Positions 40,198 through 51,097 of a stretch of 64,000 bases of DNA are shown here, piece by piece (the stretch's first letter is position 1; each line of letters opens with the position of its first letter). The translations under genes and the position numbers were made by a program. The notes beneath the pieces are model-generated. The model was given only the letters and a program-made list of their open reading frames with translations, had not been told where the DNA came from and made no database searches. Source of the stretch: Agrostemma githago (lineage: Eukaryota > Streptophyta > Magnoliopsida > Caryophyllales > Caryophyllaceae); the NCBI GenBank assembly GCA_958450325.1, contig OY288250.1:46102683-46166682 (forward strand), read 5' to 3'.

Positions 40198-42522
40198 CTA
40201 TTGTTTCTCCTCGGGATCTAAGGATAACCCTATCTTAAGTATCTGAGGCTCTAAGGTTGTACCCACATTTATGGACTCGGTTTCTTCGATCACCGGGTTC
40301 CGGGACTCCCTTTTCCCTAGTTGCTCGATCAGGTGTGGAGGTAAAGGTACCTGTTCGTCGGGTTTCTCAATGCCATAGCATAAAACATTTTTGAAAACAG
40401 AATTTAAAAGAGGCAAGTCGTAAGCAGAACGGTTGTTATTATTGATTGAAAATTTGGAAAACAGCTCAAAGAGAGCAGCCATCTGATCATTGGTTAGAGG
40501 CGGAATTGGTAAAGCACTCGGGACAGACCCCGAGGTGCCAGCAGCAGGAATGATAAAAGGGAGATGGGTTACAGGAGTGACTCTAACACCGACTTCCCTA
40601 GACTCGACCTCAGGCTCTGACTCAGACTCGGACTCAGACTCGGACTCGGACTCAGACTCAGGCATGTCTCCCTCTCCGGTGACCAGCTTGTAGATTCTTC
40701 CCTGACTATCAGTCCATTTGATAGTCTTCCTCCAGGCCCTGTTTCGTATCTCGGTGCCAACATCTGAGATCAGCTTGGTCGGGTCAAACCTGTTGCTGCG
40801 GAGTATCAGGTTGACCAGGTCTTCCTTTGGAGTTGGGGCTATGGTGTCTTCCCCAAATAGTAGCCCCAGCGCGGGCTCAGCATCATCAGCTCCATTGGAT
40901 TGGATGAGGGCGAACACATCATCCGGGATATAGTTGCAGTCCCGGGCCAAGTGGGTCCCGAGCTGCACAACATTTGGCTGGTACAGACCAACCTGAACAT
41001 CCCCAAATACCGGTGTGACAAAGTAGTCAGCCAATCGTGGGCTGTAAGGGCTCAAGTGGATACCCTTAATAATGTTGCAGGCCTTCTCAATTCCTGCTCG
41101 GACAACATTGTCGGGAGTTATGGCATACCCGAGACCAAAGTGAGACTCTTCATCTTTGAGGACCTCGATGATCTTCCTAGCTGGAAGATCGGGTCGAGAG
41201 GTAGCCCCCAGAAAGTACCCTAGGTTTTGGAGCATCGTGTCGATGCTCGTAGTGAAGTAAGGCCTAAAGAGGTACTCTTCCTCGATCATCCCCACAAAAT
41301 CGAACCCCCAGAGGTCCGTGCGTCCCGTGGCGTTACAGCTAGCCACAGTCATTGGTGTTGCCTCTAAAGTGATATCGTTAAGCAGAGGCATCTTAATCTT
41401 TCGGTGGAGGGTGGAGGACACCGCCTTGATCGCGTGGATCAAAGGCCTACCTAGGAGCAGGTTGAATGACGCGTCGATCACCTGGAATTCGAGATCCTTT
41501 TCTATCGGGCCGGTTATGATGGTCACTTTCACGGCCCCAGCTACCGACTTTGGGCTCCCATCAAAGGCTTGGATGGTCTGAGCAGTCGGGATGTAATCGG
41601 CCTCGGTAATGCCGAGGGCTTTGGCGGTCCTTAGTGGAGACCCGTCATCAACTAGGGTCATAGGGAGGTATTTCCCTCGGCAAACAACCGTAATGTAGAG
41701 GGTCAGATTATGGGAGGCCCCAAATGGCGGTAGGTCGGCTTCAGAGAAAGTGATCATTGGGCCTCCTTCCTTAGCTTTGCCCTTTAGGTGGGGCAGGACC
41801 GTGGCTACCATTTCAGCAGGGGTAACCAAAGAGTCAACCTTAATTTGATCGAGAGCCTTTGTAAGTGCTTCTCGATGCTCTTGTGAGCTAACCAGGAGTT
41901 GCCATATAGTGAGGTCAACTCGGGTCTTCTTCAGCTGCTTTATGAGGGTCGTTTCAGCAGTTGGCTCTTCAGGGGCGACTTCCGTCCTGAATGGCTCAAT
42001 GACGGTTGTCGGGATAGGGGTGTCCCTAGAGCTAGTGGCTTGATAGGGACGACCAAGGTGGTTACTGGTTAGGACTCGGGATTTAGTCCTTCGAATCTCC
42101 TCGGAGGTGATGGAGATAGCTTCCCCTTTGGCGAGGTAGACGTCATCCTCGTCGTCGAACCAGATCCCGTTCACTTGCGGGATAAATGGGGAGATAAGGT
42201 GAGAGCAATCAATCACCTCCATGGTAAAGATGGCGTGGGAGCTGAAAGGGTTCTCCTTGTTGCAGGGCTTATCTCCGGGTAGCGGGATTTTACCGCTTTC
42301 GATCAGGTCCTGGATCAAGTGCTTCAGCTTCCAACACTTCTCGGTATCATGCCCATTGCCTCGGTGGTACTGGCAATAGGCCTGGGCATTGTACTTCTTG
42401 GAGCGTCGCTCGACCGGAACTTCAGGAGTTGGGCCTATCGGTTGGATTAGGCCTTTAGAGGATAGCCTTTGTAAGGCATAAGTATAGGTAGTACCTATAT
42501 CAGTGAAAACCCGAGGTGGGGT
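40198..42522 (-). pseudogene. gag: Gag C-terminal part and protease of element B, truncated at its 5' side
   Basis: Starts inside gag at TPPRVFTDIGTTY, equal to residue 298 of the gag in element C; everything before is missing. The zinc knuckle CQYHRGNGHDTEKC and IESGKIPLPGDK follow. In the protease the active site reads VDDGS, but the bases for about eight residues after it are lost (VDDGSPLRTAKALG against VDDGSAVNVLPL-type in C). An acidic serine repeat (ESESESESES) lies near 40612-40662. The frame ends at 40198 with a TAG where C has Gln, just before the RT. By chance the frame is open into the LTR upstream, giving an apparent start at 42603 that is LTR-derived. Confidence 0.85.
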
Positions 42523-43346
42523 TGTGGACATGACATAGGTCCACCCCGACGCGGCCACGCGCGGGTTTGGGGAGGCGAATGAATCTCCATATGAGATGGT
42601 CAAATTGAAATTTAAATCGAAGTAGGAGTCGCCACCGAATTTTGTGGTTATTCGGAACCGTTCGAGCCCACTCTATGTCGTAGTGGGCCGTATACAAAAT
42701 ACGGCCCATTTCCAATGTCAGAGTTTATTGGGCTCGTCCCTTTGCATATCGATACCGATGCCGACTGGGCGGTTAATCGTATATTGAATGACTCTCGTTG
42801 CCAATGGATTCGGACATCCGGAAACCATGGTTCTGAGTAAGGGGTGAGGGTACGTGTTGGGAAGTTCACTAAGAACACCCAACCCCGCCCGCACATAGCG
42901 GCCTTTACTAGGATATCGTTCGTTTTTGGTGTACACGGGTTAGTTCGACGGTTGAATGATATGCAAACATTATTTTCCCTAGACATGTGAGAGAAAAATA
43001 AAATGGGTTGCTAAGTCGTTTAATGCATATTAAACTAATAACGTCAAAGTTATTTTAGCATGTGAGTTCGTTTTAGTCTAATAAAACGATAAAAACAAAT
43101 AAAAAGCTACAAACACGAGAAAACGAGTTAGTAACGATGAATAAATTGAATAAAAGACATAAATAAATAAGATGCATGATTTTGGAAAATATTTATGGCA
43201 CGTGATTGATTAACACGTGTTGATCGAGGTCGAAAAAAGAATTTATTGAAATATGTCGCGAAGGTCGCATTTTAATATAATGTTCGAGAAGAATTAAAAA
43301 TAGACAACGAAGAAAACAAAAAAGGGAGGCCGTGAACCGGCTGCCG

Positions 43347-43377
43347 CGCGGGTCGCCTGACCGGCGCGCGACCCGCG
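43347..43377. repeat. GC-rich inverted repeat in the C LTR
   Basis: Arms CGCGGGTCGC and GCGACCCGCG, 10 bp each and perfect, with an 11-base GC-rich spacer, inside otherwise AT-rich sequence. The RNA made from this LTR could form a strong hairpin. Repeated at about 55750-55780 in the next LTR. Confidence 0.85.
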
Positions 43378-44203
43378 TGGTAGCCTGTCGGATTTTTTTA
43401 TTTGTCGAAAAGTCGTTAATTTTTATAAATCGCGTACAAATATAGATTAATTTATTCCCGATTCATATTTTCGATATTCGTTGTATTCGATATTTGATTA
43501 TGAAATCAATATCAAATAGTTAGAATGTTTTTAGAAAAAGTTAAAAAAAGTTAGTTTTTGAACGAAAAGGTGAAAAAAAGAATTTTGAACGAAAAAAGAT
43601 GTTAAATTCTCCCCGCATATAAAATCATCGAATTTTGTAAATAAAAAGGTTAATGATTTCATTAGTATTAACGAGAATAAAATTAATTTAGTTCTTGTAA
43701 ATACGATACACGATTAGAGAATCGATATCATATTTTCAGAACATTGTAAAAAAGTTTTGTTATCGAAAATAAATAAAAAATATGATGAATGACTCGTAAT
43801 AAATATGAGACGACCGACGACCCGTAAAAAATAAAAAAAACGGACGAAAAAAAGGTGAAAAAAACGTGAGATAGGGAAAGAGAAAGGAAAAGAGTCGGGT
43901 TTGATTTACACCCTCAACCTACATGCTTTGTGTTCTCGGAATAAGGCTCGTCGGACGGTAGCTTAGGTTCGGGAGCGTCGAGATGATGTGGATGAGTTAA
44001 GGTGTCGGTTTTTGGAGTGTTTTGATGTGTGTGTGTAGGCGTGGGTTCGGCCGGTTTGGACGGGATTGGTTTCGTCGGATTTTTGGAACTATTTCGGGAT
44101 TACGTCGGGATTTTGGACGTCGTTTTTGGCTGCTGAAAATTTGTGATTTTTCCGGTATTTTTCTGTCTTAAAAACCTTATATTTTGTGTTGGACGGGATG
44201 TCC

Positions 44204-44211
44204 TATTTATA
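44204..44211 (-). promoter_or_regulatory. LTR TATA box, element C 3' LTR
   Basis: Minus strand TATAAATA about 590 bp into the LTR. Confidence 0.65.
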
Positions 44212-44802
44212 GGAATCGAGGTGGCCTTGCTTGTGTGACAAGAAACACCGGTTTGGATAGGAAATACGAGAGTTCGTAAGGGAATAAACTTCTCGTTCCT
44301 TAGTGGGAAAGCCAAAAACTCGGCTGGTGGGGGAGGTATCTCGGCAGTTTCAGCCGAGTATCTGAGCTCGGGTGATACTTTGTTTCGGTTTCCGGATAGA
44401 ATTCCTACTTGAGATCGAATTCTATCCTTAAACGGATTTGTTTAATATTATTGAAGGCTGATTTTTGTAGTGATTGAGTCCGAATTGGACGTGTAATGAC
44501 ACGGCCAGATCGTGTGACTCGGGAAAAATATCTTTGACCGGGTTTGACTCGGTCGCTAAAAGATGGTTTTACCCCCGGTGTCAGAATCGACCCAAATTAG
44601 TCTCATTTGACTCGAAGCGACCCACTGGACCTGGATTTGAGGTCCGTTCTGTGAGATTTGTACTTCTTAATAAGCCTAAACCAAATGTCCATGATTTCGA
44701 GCCCATATCCGAGTCCATTAAAGCACGTTTGCGTCCTATCATCATCGGGTGTTTGGCGGGACCTACTATAGACACCTGGCGGTCAAAATGTGGGTGTCTA
44801 CA

Positions 44803-45448
44803 GAGCCCTCACTCTGACTGAGGCTTGTACAAGGCGAAAGTCAGAGTAGCTACCAGGCCAATCGAGGATTAAGACCTGGCAGACTTCCGATCGGGTCGTT
44901 TAGAGTCCATTAGACTTGCGTGAAGGGCTCGCCAGCCATAGGATAGAAATCATACCTGGATAGATGTTGATAATGGCGCGGGGACTTTATACTAAAAAAG
45001 TCTTGGATTTGTCTGTTCACAGACAATCTCCATCTTGAAATTGCGTGGGAGCTTTTATTAGAAGCTGCGGACGTACCTTTTACTGATGCATCCGATTTCT
45101 CAGGGAAAATGTTGCTTGAATTTTCACTGAGAACTTTGATAATTATCCAGGAGTCTCGGGATACCTGTCTATTTTGCATGCAACATACAGATAAACATCG
45201 ACTCGTGCTGGGGGAAAAAATGATTTTTGGTTGATTTTTTTTGGAAAAAATCGAAAAAAAATTCGAAAATGGCGGAAATTTTTTTGAAAAATTTGGAAGA
45301 AAAGGAATGTTTGGGATGACTTGATTCCTGACCAGATTCTGACACGGATTCCTAAAAAAATCTGGTTAGGCCTGTATGCCTAGGTGAAGTAGGAATACTG
45401 CAAAATAATCCCTATTCCAGGGGTGACTAGGAGAGGAAATTTCCCTAT
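44803..45448 (-). other. 3' UTR of element C / upstream region of the PMD gene
   Basis: About 650 bp with no supported protein gene. It starts with GAGCCCTCACTCTGACTGAGGC and leads up to the PMD TATA box. The minus strand next to the LTR reads AGAGTGAGGGCTC, a poor polypurine tract. Confidence 0.5.
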
Positions 45449-45456
45449 TATAAATA
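45449..45456 (+). promoter_or_regulatory. TATA box of the PMD gene, element C
   Basis: TATAAATA on the + strand, 118 bp before the ATG at 45567. A pyrimidine-rich leader follows. Confidence 0.7.
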
Positions 45457-45566
45457 GAGAGTTCTTGCCCTTAATCTTCTCATATTCCAACCTGAAATAT
45501 TTCCTTCTCATCTTAAAAAAAAAAAAATCCCTTTAGACTTTTTAGATAAAATAAAAACTCTCTGCT

Positions 45567-46233
45567 ATGGGAATCGAACATCTGACCGCGATGCTTCACG
45601 CGTGGGCCCAAGATTTTCGAGATGGAGATAAGGTCCAGTTAACTCAGATGGGAATTGTAGCTTTGTTCCCGCTCCAGCGACTTAAGGTGGATACCCATTT
45701 TCTAGATGCTTGTTTGACCTTCTGGGATTCTACCCATCATGTTTTTGCCTTTCCCCGGGGAGAAATATGTCCCCTTCCCGAAGAGATTGCTGCTGTAGGG
45801 GGTTGGTGCCCTAATGCTCATCCTGCTATTCCTCCTTTTTACCCTGATCCAAGGAGGAGGCTGAGAGACTTTCTTGGGTTGTCTCATGATGAGACTTCCC
45901 GTATGGTGAAGAGAGGTTCTGTTTCCCTGTTCGGCCTAGCTGATAAATTTATGGATCCAAATGGTCCCAGAATTTCTCCTATCCATAGGCGTAGGGCCTT
46001 TGCCTTCTACATGCTGCATCGATACGCCTTCGAAGGCCGGATGGATGCTGACTCATGTTTAGGCGAGATCAGGCTAATTAGCATAGTGGATCAAATGGAG
46101 GCAGGTTATAGCCCAGCCTGGCTGATAACTGGGGAGATCATCATGGGCCTTGATGAGAGGAGACTTGATCCAGATCGGCAATTAACGGGCGGTATTCGTC
46201 TTCTGCAGGTATTTGACCTCTTCGAAAATTTTT

Positions 46234-46269
<36 letters not shown>

Positions 46270-47193
46270 CCGAATTTTTTTTTTTTTCGAAAGTTTTTGA
46301 CTTTTCGAAAATTTTTGCAGATTTGGTTATCCGAGCGCCTATCAATTATAGAGCCCCCGACGAGCATATCCAGGTATCGAAGCTGTCAGATAGGCTCACG
46401 GTCTCGACGAATCAGCTCCAATCATCATATAAATCGGAAGTACTGGGATGAGGAGCTAAAATTCCATGGCGGGCCCTTGATTAGGTGGAACGTGATCTGG
46501 TGGTTCCTTTCGAAGATGACGGGCCTAGCTAAAAGAGATAAAGCCCGTTACCTGGTGATTTTGTCCTTGGACTGGACCGTCCATATTTACCCGGATCGTC
46601 TTCTAAGGCAATTTGGTTCATTTCAGCAGATCCCCGAAACTGAAGCAATTATTAGCGTTTCGGTCCAATTGACGGATGCTATGTGTGACACGTGCTTACA
46701 ACGCTGGTTTACCCGGGCCATGTGGACTATACCTCGCCCCTGTCAGACCGCTTGGGTTTCTGAATCATATATTAAATGGGCTTCTGAAGAATCTAAAGAG
46801 GCCCGTGAAGCTTTAAAGACCGATGAGGCTTTTGACTTAGCCCGTAGAGAATCGGTGAAGGATAATAGATGGTTCTTTGAAGAAGAAACTCCAACTACCT
46901 TTGTCGGGCCGGAGTCAGGTTCTAAGTCCAAGACTAAGACTCGAGCTAAAGAGACCGGTGCTAGTGACTTAGAGAGAAGGCTCGGACCTAAGCTAGCGGT
47001 CCGAGACAGGCTTGGGCCGCGGGAAAGGATACCCGAGAGAGCACGGGTCCGGCTAGGACCGACTGAGGTGACCGGGGAATCAAGTTCGAAGAAACGAGCC
47101 CGGGTTAAGGAGATTCCCTTGGTAATTCGGGAGTGTTCCCCTCCACGCCGACGTCGGTGGGCCGAAAAAGAGACTAAGGACAAGGAGAAATAA
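45567..47193 (+). CDS. Plant mobile domain gene of element C, two exons, antisense to gag-pol
   Basis: Exon 1 45567-46208 (214 codons, MGIEHLTAMLHAWAQDF) and exon 2 46321-47193 join in phase 0 at LLQ|IWLSERLS, giving 504 residues without a stop. Intron 46209-46320 starts GTATTT and ends TTTTTGCAG, with long T runs. Residues 20-330 show the plant mobile domain pattern (PF10536-like): THHVFAFPRGEICPLPEEIAAVGGW, RRRAFAFYMLHRYAFEG, WWFLSKMTGLAKRD, LDWTVHIYPDRLL. The tail has three RLGP-type repeats and basic clusters (SSKKRARVK, PPRRRRWAEKE) that could be nuclear localisation signals. It converges with integrase, 371 bp apart. Its spliced structure and its own promoter argue for transcription independent of the element. 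Role unknown; silencing interference is a guess. Confidence 0.87.
46209..46320 (+). other. Intron of the PMD gene, element C
   Basis: GT at 46209, AG at 46320, with poly-T runs near 46230-46290 and TTCGAAAATTTTTGCAG at the 3' side. Orientation fits splicing of the + strand RNA only, which proves the gene is read against gag-pol. Confidence 0.85.
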
Positions 47194-47287
47194 AAAATGC
47201 CTTAGATTTTTTTTTATTATTTAATATTAGTACTATTTACATGTTGTGTTTTTTTTGGATTTTTTTTGTAATTGAATTTTTTTTTGA

Positions 47288-47293
47288 AATAAA
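47288..47293 (+). terminator. Polyadenylation signal of the PMD gene, element C
   Basis: AATAAATAAA (two overlapping AATAAA), about 95 bp after the PMD stop. The 371 bp between PMD stop and integrase stop hold no other gene. Confidence 0.55.
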
Positions 47294-47564
47294 TAAAGGA
47301 AGTTTATTAGAAACCGTTCCCATTTTTTTCGATTGCAGTGGTTGTGCCCTTTTGAGGGGCTGCCTACGTATCCACAAATAGCGGAATCAAACCAAACGTA
47401 GTTCAGACTTTAAATTGCAATTTCGAAATACATCAAGACTATTGGTTCAAGATGTTTATAACAGTAGAATAAGTAATTCTAGCTTTTGACTTGTCTTAAA
47501 AAAAGTTTATTTTTGAAAAGACGTTTTTAATAAGCTTTTGCGAATGACATTGAGAGAAACGGGT

Positions 47565-48629
47565 TTAAGGGTAATAACGTTTCAGCTGGTCCAGGTTAGT
47601 TGGGTTGACAAACTCATTCCCGTCCAGATCCGTTAGCATCACCGCTCCACCCGATAGAATCTTCTTTACCAAATAAGGACCGGCCCAGTTAGGTTTGAAC
47701 TTTCCCCTTGGGTCTACTGGTAATAAAGCTCGTACGGATTTGAGAACCAGATCTCCCTCTTTGATGTTCCTGGGCCTTACCCTTTTGTTGAAAGCCCGTT
47801 GGATTCTTTTCTGGTAGATCTGTATGTTATTGAGAGCCCGAGATCGTCGTTCGTCTAGCAGTACTAACGAGTCATATCGTGCTCGAACCCAATCGGCTTC
47901 TGGTACTTGACTTTCGAGTAGGATTCTGAGTGACGGTATCTCCAGCTCGACAGGTTGGACCGCTTCCATCCCGTATGTAAGGTAATACGGTGTTGCCCCG
48001 GTCGCAGTACGAATCGAGGTTCTATATCCCCAAAGGGCAAATGGTATCTTATCGGGCCAGTCCCGATAATTGTCAGCCATCTTTTTGAGTATGGTGACAA
48101 TGGTTTTGTTAGCTGCTTCTACCGCTCCATTGGTTTGGGGTCGGTAGGGTGAAGACGTATGTCTTTGGATCTTGTATTTGGCTAACAAGGCTGCCGTTTC
48201 GGCCTGAAAGTGGGTCCCGTGGTCACTGATGAATTCGTGAGGGATCCCATATCGGCATATTATCTTGTTTTGGATAAATTTGGCAACGTGGCTGGCGTTA
48301 AGAATACGGTAGGATTCCGCTTCGACCCATTTGGTGAAATAGTCGATTGCTACCAAAATGAAACAGTGTCCTCCGGTTCCCGAGGGGTTTATCTTTCCGA
48401 TTATATCGATTCCCCATGTCGAAAATGGCCAGGGTGACGTCATAGTATACAGCAGGGATGGTGGCATGTGCTGTACATTAGCGAAAATCTGGCAATTATG
48501 GCAACGTCTGATATATAGCTGGCAATCGGTTTCCATGCTGTTCCAGTAATATCCAAGTCTCATGATTTTCCGGACTAGCATCTGGGCGTTCATGTGAGGA
48601 CCACACTCGCCGTCATGTACTTCGGCCAT
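47565..48629 (-). pseudogene. pol: Integrase of element C
   Basis: 354 codons read from MAEVHDGECGPHMNAQML. Zinc-binding part with HNCQIF, core with D in GIDIIGKI, D in FISDHGTHFQ and E in NGAVEAANKT, then GKFKPNWAGPYLV and the end LKRYYP. No chromodomain. The integrase itself has all catalytic residues. It is separated from RNase H by an in-frame TAG at 48677-48679, so it is only a domain of a broken polyprotein; the Met used here is not a natural start. Confidence 0.85.
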
Positions 48630-48674
48630 GACCTTTTCAGCATTACCCTTGTGGACACATAAAAGGAGAGCCCC

Positions 48675-50195
48675 CTATGGTGTCTTCTTGTAAAGTTGTC
48701 CGTCGTCGGTACGGACGAACTGGGTCGCTAACCTACGCAAGGCCTTTTTGGCTCGATTGTCGGTCCCAGGTGGATACTCCCCGGTTGTCAAATATGTCTG
48801 GATCGCCTTATACCATGGCTCGGGATCGGGTATCTCGATATCCTCCATGTCATGGATATATGCTGGCGCGGATCGTCTTTCGACGCAAATCGGCATGCTG
48901 GTCATATGATCGGGAATATTTAGTAAAGATGCCAGTTTTGAAAGTGCGTCTGCGAACTGATTTTCTTCCCGAGGTAGGTATATGTATTCTACCTTTTGGA
49001 ATTGTTTCTCGAGATCCCTTACTCGTGCCTGGTAGGCCACGAGATTGGCATTTCGGGTTTTCCATTTTTGGAGTGCTTGGTTAATGACCAGTGATGAGTC
49101 GCCGTGTATTCGGAGGTTTGTAACCCCTAAATCGGCGGCGACTTGTAGCCCGTGGATACATGCTTCATACTCAGCGGCGTTATTAGTGACGTCAAAGTCC
49201 AATTTGATAGATACGGGAGTATGTTCCCCTCTTGGCGAGATTAGGAGGATTCCGACCCCAAATCCTCGGAAGTTGGATGCTCCGTCGAAGTATAAATCCC
49301 ATGTCTCGATGTCAGTATGGAAAATATCTTCATCCGGGAAGGACCAAGTGTCGGTGTGTCCTTCTTCGGGTACGGGACTGTCGGCGAGAAATTCGGCTAC
49401 TACTCGGCCCTTGATGGCTTTCAGTGGTACGAACTTTAGATCGAATTCTGCCAACATAAGGGTCCATCTTGATATTCTGCCGTTGAGAATGGGCTTTTCG
49501 AAAAGATATTTGATCGGATCCATCCTTGACAGTACCTGTACCTCATAGCTGAGCATGTAATGTCGGAACTTTTTAGTGGCCCAGACCAGCGCTAAACACG
49601 TCTTTTCGAGCATGGTGTACTTACATTCATACTCTAAAAACTTTTTGCTGATGTAGTATATTGCTCGTTCTTCGGAGTTGACCGTTTGAGCTAACATGGC
49701 CCCCATGGCTGTCTCTGTCGTGGTTAGGTACAACGACAAAGGTAAACCGTGCTGAGGTGGCATCAGGACCGGTGGTGAAGACAAGATTTCTTTGATTCTG
49801 TCAAAGGCCGCTTGACACTTGTCGTCCCATAGTAACCGTTCCCCTATTTTCAGCTTCTTGAAGATCGGTTCACACACCATGGTTAGTTTTGAAATGAACC
49901 TGCTGATGTATTGGACCTTTCCGAGAAAACCTCTTATCTCCTTTTCGGTCTTAGGAGGTTGCATCTCGGTGATGGCCTTGATCTTAGCTGGATCGACTTC
50001 GATACCGCGTTGGCTGACGATGTGACCCAGTAATTTGCCAGAGGTTACCCCGAAACTGCACTTCTGAGGGTTTAGTCTCATGTTGTATTTGCGTAATCGG
50101 GTGAAAAATCTTCTCAGGGCGGTGATGTGACCGTCCCTGTGCTTGGATTTGACGATCATATCGTCTACGTAAACTTCCACTTCTTTATGCATCAT
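48675..50195 (-). pseudogene. pol: RT catalytic part, RNase H and archaeal-like RNase H of element C
   Basis: 506 codons from MMHKEVEVYVDDMIVKSK. YVDD is the RT catalytic motif. RNase H 1 includes LSLYLTTTETAMGAMLAQ and EYECKYTMLEKTCLALVWA. The second RNase H has LYFDGASNFRGFG, NNAAEYEACIHG, HGDSSLVINQ and NQFADALSKLAS, all four acidic positions present. The frame ends in a TAG (48677-48679) at a place where element B is open. Upstream it is cut from the RT N-terminus by a 5-bp deletion. Confidence 0.87.
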
Positions 50196-50241
50196 GTCAT
50201 GTAATAAAGTCGTGGCGGTTCGTTGATAGGTGGCCCCGGCA

Positions 50242-50994
50242 TTAATGAGACCAAATGACCGTATAGCAATAAGTACCCCAAGGTGTAATGAAGGTGGTCT
50301 TATCCATATCTTCCTCTGCCATTTTTATTTGATTGTACCCGGCATACCCGTCCATGAATGATAGAAGGGCATGATCAGCTGTGTTGTCCACCAGTATATC
50401 GATGTGTGGCAACGGGAAATCGTCTTTCGGGCTCGCCTTGTTAAGATCCCGAAAGTCCACGCAGACACGCACTTTACCGTCTTTTTTAGGGACCGGTACG
50501 ATGTTTGCAACCCAATCTGGATACTCGGAGACTCGTATGAACCCAGCCTTGAATTGTTTGTCGACTTCCTCCTTGACTTTGAGGGACCATTCGGGCCTCA
50601 TGCGTCGGAGTTTTTGCTTAACCGGTTTGAACCCTTCCTTGATCGGTATATGGTGCTCGGCTATTTCGCGGTCTATCCCCGGCATGTCCTTGTAGGACCA
50701 TGCGAAGACGTCTTTGAACTCTTGAAGGAGATCAATGAATTGTTGCTTCTCCCCGGGATCTAGAGATAACCCTATCTTAAGCATCTGAGGTTCTAAGGTT
50801 GTTCCCACGTTGATAGATTCGGTTTCTTCGATTACCGGATTGCGGGATTCCCTCTGCTCTAGTTGCTCGATTAAATGTGGAGGTAAGGATACCTGTTCGT
50901 CGGGTTTCTCAATGTCATTACACAGAAGATTTTGAAAATTTAGGAATTTTTGAAAATGAGACAGGTCGTAAGCAGAACGGTTGTTATTATTCAT
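50242..50994 (-). pseudogene. pol: RT N-terminal part of element C
   Basis: 250 codons: linker with EQVSLPPHLIEQLEQ and GIDREIAEHHIPI, then RT motifs RMRPEWSLKVKEEVD, CVDFRDLNKASPKDDFPLPH and SFMDGYAGYNQIKMA. It runs out of frame at YCYTVIWSH, where B reads on into MPFGL: five bases have been lost near 50255-50262. Its own start is a frame break, not a real initiation site; gag ends in another frame just upstream. Confidence 0.87.
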
Positions 50995-51097
50995 AAATTG
51001 AAAAGAGCTGCCATCTTATCGCTAGTCAGTGGCGGGATAGGCAGGGTGCCCGGGACAGACCCCGAAGCACCAGGAACAGCTAAAGGGAGAGGGGGAG

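Larger units (their letters stand above)
16092..42522 (-). mobile_element. Element B: old Tat-lineage Ty3/gypsy element, nested host of N1, N2 and probably C/D
   Basis: Minus-strand element inserted into LINE-X (flank GCATC at 16087-16091). Its left, 3' LTR begins TGTGGACATGA at 16092 and ends …CTACA at 34011, with N1 and N2 inside it. Without them the LTR is about 2.44 kb. The internal part runs from 34012 to 42522: short 3' UTR, PMD gene on the + strand, then integrase, RNase H, RT, protease and gag on the minus strand. Gag stops abruptly at 42522, about 297 codons short of its expected start, where an LTR of the C type begins. Stops are scattered over pol and the PMD gene, so B is the oldest of the three related copies. 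Confidence 0.82.
42523..44802 (-). repeat. 3' LTR of element C
   Basis: 2280 bp, TGTGGACATGACATAGG … GTCTACA. Equal in length to the LTR at 54926-57205, with about 15 differences by eye. The left neighbour is gag of B, cut at GGGGT (42518-42522), the predicted target site of C. Confidence 0.92.

Noticed and set aside
44474..44821. 115-codon + strand frame at the U3 end of the C LTR (also 56877-57224)
   Set aside because: Lies within the LTR and has no recognisable motif; B is not open at the same place.
46743..47183. 146-codon minus-strand frame opposite PMD exon 2 (also 59151-59591 and 36250-36624)
   Set aside because: It is the shadow of the basic, GC-rich RLGP-repeat tail of the PMD gene, with no own promoter or known motif.
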